From Gordionus sp. m RMFG-2023 (lineage: Eukaryota > Nematomorpha > Gordioida > Chordodea > Parachordodidae): a DNA stretch of 64,000 nt. The first letter of the stretch is position 1. Each line of letters opens with the position of its first letter. Where the stretch lies: positions 22,793,366-22,857,365 of the forward strand of contig NC_088777.1 in the NCBI RefSeq assembly GCF_954871325.1. The letters are read 5' to 3'. Both the position numbers and the translations under genes were made by a program. Below, one piece after another: positions 59,801 through 64,000 of the stretch. The notes beneath the pieces were generated by a model. That model was not told the DNA's origin. It saw only the letters and a list, made by a program, of their open reading frames with translations, and made no database searches.

Positions 59801-62800
59801 AATAATATTTTTTATTTTTGAAAATTAAAGTAATTTTTAAGGGTTTACAATCATGGCTATGAACTAGACCCGAATCCAGAGTTGTGAATCTGTGGGTATT
59901 TTATGAGAATCTGAATCTAAACCCGAATCCGTTTTCAAATTTCTTAAGAAGCTGATCCGACGGTTTCATACTTTTTCAAAATTTAATGGAAAAATATTGG
60001 AAGATGTTCTAATTGTGCGATTGAATAAAATTTTTAATATTGCTAAATAAAATATCAAAGATATTATTAATTATGTAGATTTAGATTATTATGAAGATAA
60101 TCAATATTTATAAAGTTTGAATGAAATATTATACAACTTTAAAAAATGATTTAATATAGATTTTTAAAAAAATTAAATGACATTTTAAGATTTTTGATTT
60201 CCATTTTAAAAATTTAGGCTGACATTTTAGAAATTTTGATTGTCATTTAAAAATTTGATTGACGTTGAAACTATGTCATGTTTTGATCTAGTTTTGAACC
60301 CGAACCTGGCCAAAAAATTTTGTGTGTTTGAAGCACTTCTTTACGTCAAAATATTTGTTGCATAAATTTTGTTGAAGGACTATAAAGTCCTTTTTAGACC
60401 TTTGGCCAGGTACCTTTTGTAAAAAAAATGGTTTTACACTTTTTCTACAAATTTTAAATTTCTAAAAATACCAATTATAGTTATTATTTATAAAAAATTA
60501 TTAATACTTGTTTATTTTAAATTCTAGTTTGTAATGACTTATTGCATTTATTATTTAGGAAAAATGACTGGAGGGGGTGGGAAGGGGGTGTAGTAGAATA
60601 TTTTTTATTAGCTTTAATCTCCCAGATGGGGAGGGGAGTACTATTTCTTATCTTATGCCTGTTATAATTTAAATCCTCAAGTATAGAAGTAAAATAACCT
60701 TTTTTTGCGAAAAATGCATTTCCAAATTTTTAACTTAGAAGTTATTTTAAAAATTTTTTAAAAATACAATAAAATTAGGATTGCATTATTTATAATCAAT
60801 GACATATTATACTTATACCTAGATGGATGATTTATTCTTTAAAGCTCATTCAGGCATAGCTGAATAAATCAGCTGGCGACACCTTATTTTGGTTTCTTAT
60901 ATAACAATATTATAAGTAAATATAACTCGAAATTAGTGATCTGCATCGGGCGGCCCGAAATTTTTTTAAAAAATTTTGCCGGCAGACCCGAACCCGAAAT
61001 AAATTTTAAAAAGTTTTAACGGCCGGCCCGGCCAGAACCCGATTTTTTTTTAAAAAAACTAACCGGCCCGGCCTGGCCCGAATTTATTTAAATATAAAAT
61101 TTAATCTTTATAATTACTCAAAATAAGTCATATATGTTATATGGCGTCTAGTTTCTATTAATAAAATCTAATATTTTAATTTTACATAAAAATTCAACAT
61201 TAAATGATAAATTTAGATATATTTAAAAAAAATTCCAAAGCTTGACTCGACCAGGCCCGAATTTCTTTAAAAAATATTAAGCCCAGCCCGTACCCGATTC
61301 AGATCTCTACTAGAAATATTTTTTAAAAAAAGTTTTCATAAAATTTTATTGTAAAGTTTTTATATTGTAAATCAAACTGGAGTAACCAGCTGATTTGTAT
61401 TTATAACATTTAATGAATAAATCGACAGTCTGGGTAGTATTATCATTGACTATAATATAAAAAGTGGAATATTCAGGATTTTAGTAAGTGAGAGGGGGGG
61501 GGGCATTCGAAGTGGTTTTCTGCCATAAATTTTAATGGATTTGAAAGTATTGCTTAATAATGACATATTGCAATTGTTTATTTAGAGATGGGGTTAGTGT
61601 AGGGAGATATTTTTATGTTAGCTTAAAATGATATTTACGTAAACTGGCTTTGCTAAGGGGAAAGACCCCTTCCATCACCGTTAAGCCAATAAAAACAAAG
61701 ATTCTATCTACCAGTCTGGGTTATTGTATAAATTAGCATTTCTAAAAATAATTATATAAAAAAGAACCAATCTTAAAAATAGAGTGCTGTATAAAATTAA
61801 AAAATGCATATTAAACGTAAAAATGATTTACCGACATATTGTGCTCTGAGATAAAGCTCCAACACCGGGTATTCTAAGTTTCGCCAAGGCATTTCCCACA
61901 TCGGCTTGAGTTACTCCTAATTTGATCCTTCTTTGCTTGAATTTTTCTGCAAAAGCTTCCAGATCTTTTGGGTCATTGCTATCGTTATTTATTGAGCAAT
62001 TTTCATCATTAGCTATTATATTGTCTCTATTGAGCCCTTCATTTTTTGTAATAGTTTCGTTGTTGCTTCCTAAATTTTTGCTTATATTTATCATCTTAAC
62101 GGTAGAGTTAAAGTCGAGAGAAGATTTTAATTTATTTTCGTTGTAAGATTTACGATCTAATGCTTTCTGTTTCTTGGAAAAGTTGTAATGATTCTTATTA
62201 GGCATAAAAATATTGACTGGTGGAACGTGAAAAAAACTAGTTTCATTGTAATAACTATCTTGCTGAGGATTGTTATCTGAGGTTTTTGAAGTTTTATCAA
62301 AAGCTGAACTATTCTCGTAAATTTCCCCATAGTTATTACTAAAACAATTTTCGCTATTTTGAACCTTGAGATTTTCGTGCTCCCCAGATGTGGTAGGGAT
62401 TGTTGTTTCATCCTTTGCATTTAATTTGGGAAATATTTTTAGTGGATGGTGGCCAAAATCATACGTGATTGAGTGATTATTATTGTTATAAAATGATGTG
62501 CTATTAAAGGGTAGAAATGGTTGATGCAATCCAGGTATAAGATTACAAGCTCCACCCATTACATGAGAGCCCACAATCGATGTATCTGTCAGTTGATCTA
62601 TGCCGTTATTCTCGGCTCCCACTTCATTTCTTGAACCCCAGTTAGCTACACTGTTACATTCGCTCATTGAAGAATTAGGGGGTATTTGATGAGAATGGTA
62701 ATAATTGGTATAATTTTTGTAATTATAATTGTAATAATATGGAGTATAATCATCTCCATCTTTCCTGGTTGGAACATTGTAATAACTACTGTAATCAATA

Positions 62801-63402
62801 AGATCTAATTTGTTCTGATTACTAATGTTACCAATGCGTTTCCCGTCTTTTCGTTCTAAAGCGCCTCTAAAGAGACTATCCTGATGATCGGTTTCATCAT
62901 TATTATTAAGAGCGAGATTATTAGAACTCGTAGTTCCTGAATGATGGCCTCTTATAAATTGTTGATCACTTCCATTGTTAATATTTTCTAGGTGAATATT
63001 ATCTAAAATAGGAAAAACATTTTTTGGGCCTGTATCATTCGTACCGTTTGCCGTATTCAAGAACAAATTTTCGTTAATTACTTGCGGATAGTAATAATGA
63101 TGATAGGAATTGTAAAATTGACGAGTTAACGATTGATTGCCTATCATATTGGTGTTTGAAGTGATAAAATTTTGAGGAGTTAAATCAGAATTATTTTCAG
63201 TGCAAAATTGGTTAAAATTGGTAAAATTAATGTTGATATTATTATCGTATTCTAAGGTGAAAGGTGTGTACGAAAAATTTTGAAAAGGTATCCTGTCCTT
63301 TAATTTATAAGAAATAGATAAAGTAGGTTCTACAGACTTTTTAGAAAATAGATTATTAGATGTGTTGCAATTAGTTGCTTCGTTTTTGATAGCCACACTC
63401 AT
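47381..63402 (-). CDS. POU4: POU class 4 (Brn-3/unc-86) homeodomain transcription factor
   Basis: Three exons on the minus strand: 63402-61832, 58882-58584, 47862-47381; GT-AG introns of 2949 and 10721 bp with phases 2 and 1 that join exactly. The 783-residue protein has an Asn/Tyr/His-rich N-terminus, a POU-specific domain (about 480-552, split by intron 1 at CR|FESLTLSHNN) and a POU homeodomain (about 714-772, KRKRTSIAAPEKRSLEAYF, helix 3 RVWFCNQRQK). The GALSQSTICR and KRKRTSIAAPEKR segments are diagnostic for class 4, nuclear DNA-binding factors that specify sensory neurons in animals. Odd points: the linker between the domains is about 160 residues of Asn/Ser-rich sequence instead of about 20, and I see no POU-IV box. 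The ATG is directly preceded by an in-frame TAA. The class is certain; the symbol denotes the class, not an orthologue number. Confidence 0.97.
47863..48107. other. POU4 intron 2, exon-3-proximal stretch
   Basis: AT-rich intron with the polypyrimidine tract of the exon 3 acceptor; nothing else seen. Confidence 0.5.
48110..50761 (+). mobile_element. pogo-like DNA transposon with transposase, in POU4 intron 2
   Basis: The ends are GGGGAGACCGGGGATAGTGT at the left and, inverted, GGGGAGACCGGGGTTATATTG at the right, with TA on both sides (48108-48109, 50762-50763), the target of Tc1/mariner/pogo elements. It is 2.65 kb and carries the transposase relic at 48551-50420 in the same orientation. Shorter elements with the same ends, at 53727-54692 and 56897-57834, are likely mobilised derivatives. 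Confidence 0.9.
48551..50420 (+). pseudogene. pogo/Tigger-type transposase (DDE_1 family), internally deleted
   Basis: The protein reads in blocks separated by introns. 48551-48681 starts MVRTYIRKTNK, a psq-type helix-turn-helix. 48717-48875 gives IQEAKLTDYLIKGSRLFSGL, then an intron to 49517. 49517-49784 gives VRVLAYQMAKRY, SAGEDWVGAFIKRNP, LRTPEATTSIARAT and NMDETG with the first catalytic Asp. A 45-bp intron follows. 49830 onward gives TTVQRPNKVIARKGEK, MFIYPRKKF and LLILDNHKSH with the second Asp. After LLTLPP the part with the third Asp is missing, and the text resumes with a basic segment and a Cys/His tail (CLVCHKNY...). A stop at 50087-50089 and the uncertain first junction add to the decay. 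The gene is dead. Confidence 0.87.
50764..51290. other. POU4 intron 2 spacer
   Basis: AT-rich sequence between the pogo-like and foldback-like elements. No feature seen beyond the 12-bp direct repeat at its right edge (51291-51302). Confidence 0.5.
51303..51795. repeat. Left minisatellite arm of element C
   Basis: About 34 units of 14 bp. Most of the variation is in the three bases before GCGAA (ATA, ACC, ATC, ACA, TAGC). The array has no spacers of the kind seen in CRISPR. Confidence 0.9.
52046..52807. repeat. Inverted repeat (about 145-bp arms) holding two copies of a protein-like tail
   Basis: Left 52046-52190 and right 52672-52807 are inverted copies with about 90% identity (GCCCCAACAAGCCCCAAACC and its partner; TCTCCTATAGGATAATTGTT in both). 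Read outward, each arm encodes the same peptide ending at a stop: NNNYPIGDLINQYNLQTWGL then GLVGAKINFY on the minus strand, and NNNYPIGDLINQCNLQAWGL then GFVGAKINFY on the plus strand. Most differences between the two peptides are mild substitutions. I do not recognise the protein. A third, more decayed copy is at 39205-39420. Confidence 0.8.
53090..53290. repeat. Two-copy tandem duplication, about 107 bp
   Basis: AAAGTGGTTTTTAGAAAATT...ATGTAGTCGTACATATATAT...AACTATAACATAAAA occurs twice in direct orientation, inside element C. Confidence 0.8.
53727..54692. mobile_element. Non-autonomous pogo-like element nested in element C
   Basis: The left end TGGGAGACCGGTCTTATAAT and the inverted right end GGGGAGAACGGGGTTATGG match the termini of the pogo-like transposon at 48110. 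TA follows the right end; the left flank TTA is compatible. The interior (966 bp total) has no readable transposase. Confidence 0.75.
54945..55523. repeat. Right minisatellite arm of element C
   Basis: About 40 units of the 14-bp repeat in the orientation CATTCGCTATAATG, inverse to the left arm. Variant units (CGCGATAA, CGCGGTAA, CGCTGTAA) mirror those of the left arm near the tip. Confidence 0.9.
55536..56382. other. POU4 intron 2 spacer
   Basis: AT-rich sequence. Open stretches on both strands around 55840-56330 show no recognisable protein and are probably chance. Confidence 0.45.
56383..58010. mobile_element. hAT-type MITE interrupted by a pogo-like MITE
   Basis: The left end is CAGAGACCTGCATGCCTAGC; the right end, inverted, is TAGAGACATGCAGAGGTACC. 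Flanking 8-mers ATATAAAC (56375-56382) and ATATAAAT (58011-58018) agree at 7 of 8 positions. It is about 690 bp without the nested 56897-57834. The ends resemble those of the GC-rich blocks at 17 and 28106. Confidence 0.75.
56897..57834. mobile_element. Non-autonomous pogo-like element (938 bp)
   Basis: The left end GGGGAGACCGGGGTACATTG and the inverted right end GGGGAGACCGGGGATGGTTG are flanked by TA (56895-56896, 57835-57836). The interior repeats GTCCCAAC and TAGTTGGGAC motifs. Same family of ends as 48110-50761. Confidence 0.88.
58330..58440. mobile_element. hAT terminus fragment (AGAGTTGTTAA type)
   Basis: AGAGTTGTTAATGCTCCTTT followed by AGGAGCAACTCC matches the GC-richer right end of the hAT relic at 38407-39150. 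The partner end is not clear. Confidence 0.45.
58584..58882 (-). CDS. POU4: POU4 exon 2: end of POU-specific domain and start of linker
   Basis: The acceptor AG at 58884-58883 gives the codon join CG|T and the text FESLTLSHNNMVALKPILQ, then WLSEAEAE, the last helix of the POU-specific domain. The rest (about 65 residues) is Asn/Ser-rich linker with a Pro-containing patch (CSPVPIPSLHTYPGKY). The donor CGGTAATT at 58585-58579 is required: reading on meets TAA. Confidence 0.93.
58927..59252. mobile_element. GC-rich MITE-like block in POU4 intron 1
   Basis: TAGAGCCCAAATTCGGCCCG at the left and, inverted, TAGAGCCCTGCAAATTAAA at the right. The target duplication is unconvincing. Its right half is part of the tandem duplication 59091-59554. 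Confidence 0.5.
59091..59554. repeat. Tandem duplication, period 232 bp, highly similar
   Basis: GCAATCACCGATTTTTAATA starts at 59091 and again at 59323; the two units (through GTTATGGAATTCGTTT) differ at only a few positions, so the duplication is young. It duplicates the right end of the MITE-like block before it. Confidence 0.9.
60934..61309. mobile_element. GC-rich hAT MITE in POU4 intron 1
   Basis: The ends TAGTGATCTGCATCGGG and, inverted, TAGAGATCTGAATCGGG. Flanking 8-mers CTCGAAAT (60926-60933) and CTAGAAAT (61310-61317) agree at 7 of 8. The interior has repeated GGCCCGGCC-like runs. Confidence 0.85.
61832..63402 (-). CDS. POU4: POU4 exon 1: N-terminal region and most of the POU-specific domain
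   Basis: It starts at ATG 63402-63400 (MSVAIKNEA), directly after an in-frame TAA, so this is the start unless an unseen exon splices in. Residues 1-479 are low-complexity, rich in Asn, Tyr, His and Ser, with few Pro/Ala runs. The POU-specific domain begins at DLEAFAEKFKQRRIKLGVTQ and stops in the codon for R of STICR, with the donor CGGTAAAT at 61832-61826. I could not find the N-terminal POU-IV box typical of bilaterian class 4 proteins. Confidence 0.95.
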
Positions 63403-63774
63403 TTATGAATGTATATTTGATTTTGCGAATCATCTATCATATTTGATAAATATTTTAACGATTTCTTCATATTGCAAATTTTGATGAGATGGATTTATTG
63501 ATATCTAATCTATTCTATAAAGTAAATATGTGATATTTAAGAGACAGATTTTTTTACTCTGTCACCTAAGGGATCTTTCAGACACAACGCTTTTTTTTCA
63601 AAACGGTAAAAAATAAACATAGCTTAGTGGTTTAAGTTTCAAAGAATATAAATTGTGCTTGTTTTTAGTTTTGAAAAAAATAATGTCATGTTTAGAAAGT
63701 CCATAATCACTTATTTTTTAGTCATTTTTAATTGCTCATATTGGTTTCTTAATTTGGACTTACAGGGTTTCCCA

Positions 63775-64000
63775 TTCAAAAAAAGGAAAAGTCCCAATCA
63801 AAAAAGGAAAAGATTCAATCATAAAAGGAAAAGGTCCGATCAAAAAAGGAAAATGTTCAATCAAAAAAGGAAAAGATTCAATCATAAAAGGAAAAGATTC
63901 AATCATAAAAGGAAAAGGTCCGATCAAAAAAGGAATAGGTTCAATCAAAAAAGGTAAAGTGTCAAACAAAAAAGGAAAAGGTCCAATCAAAAAAGGAAAA
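63775..64000. repeat. 18-bp minisatellite upstream of POU4, continuing beyond the window
   Basis: At least 12 units of GGAAAAGATTCAATCAAA and variants, including GGAAAAGGTCCGATCAAA. Because the unit is a multiple of three, both strands stay open, but the products are simple repeats (RKRFNH; FPFMIE) and are not believable proteins. The GGAAAAGGTCCGA unit also occurs in the left arm of foldback-like element A (about 2692), so this is probably the arm of another copy. Confidence 0.85.

Noticed and set aside
63655-63957. Open frame on the plus strand with Lys/Arg-rich repeats (and one on the minus strand with FPF repeats)
   Set aside because: The 18-bp repeat keeps frames open on both strands by arithmetic; the products are pure repeat translations with no domain or start context.
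1-64000. LTR retroelements, Polintons or other virus-like elements
   Set aside because: No paired long terminal direct repeats, no gag, protease, integrase or capsid-like translation was noticed; the only reverse transcriptase is of LINE type.

Overview
The window is nuclear DNA of an invertebrate animal with a strongly AT-rich genome (clearly above 70% A+T by eye). Two spliced host genes show this. One is a POU class 4 (Brn-3/unc-86) transcription factor on the minus strand, and the other is an animal haem peroxidase of peroxidasin type on the plus strand. Both families are metazoan. Introns are GT-AG, phases match across the joins I propose, and the standard code works. I cannot fix the phylum; an Asn-rich, AT-rich, transposon-filled genome of this sort would fit e.g. 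flatworms or cnidarians, but that is only a guess.

Layout. 1-4.2 kb: a hAT-type element cut by the window edge, then a foldback-like element. 4.2-21.5 kb: the peroxidase gene, at least 15 exons (the 5' part is not visible), whose large introns carry a piggyBac relic, a hAT element, one 3' LINE fragment and one almost intact LINE. 22.3-32.4 kb: a deep transposon-in-transposon nest, dated by intact target-site duplications. 32.4-47.4 kb: no host gene; hAT relics, MITEs and tandem duplications. 47.4-63.4 kb: POU4 in three exons, with introns of about 10.7 kb and 2.9 kb that hold a pogo-like transposon, a foldback-like element with 14-bp-repeat arms, and several MITEs. 63.8-64 kb: an 18-bp minisatellite upstream of POU4 that runs off the window.

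The most unusual recurring signal is a set of foldback-like elements whose long inverted arms are themselves minisatellites with 14-18 bp units. There are three in 64 kb (about 2.6-4.1, 5.0-10.3 and 51.3-55.5 kb). The last is flanked by an exact 12-bp direct repeat, the middle one encloses a piggyBac transposase relic, and the repeat at the right window edge shares its unit with the first. Other points: a POU4 protein with an about 160-residue Asn/Ser-rich linker between its two DNA-binding domains, a peroxidase that lacks two residues usual in the active site, and a hairpin transposon carrying a DDE-like transposase family that I recognise by motifs but cannot name. I saw no LTR retroelement, virus copy, tRNA, rRNA or CRISPR.
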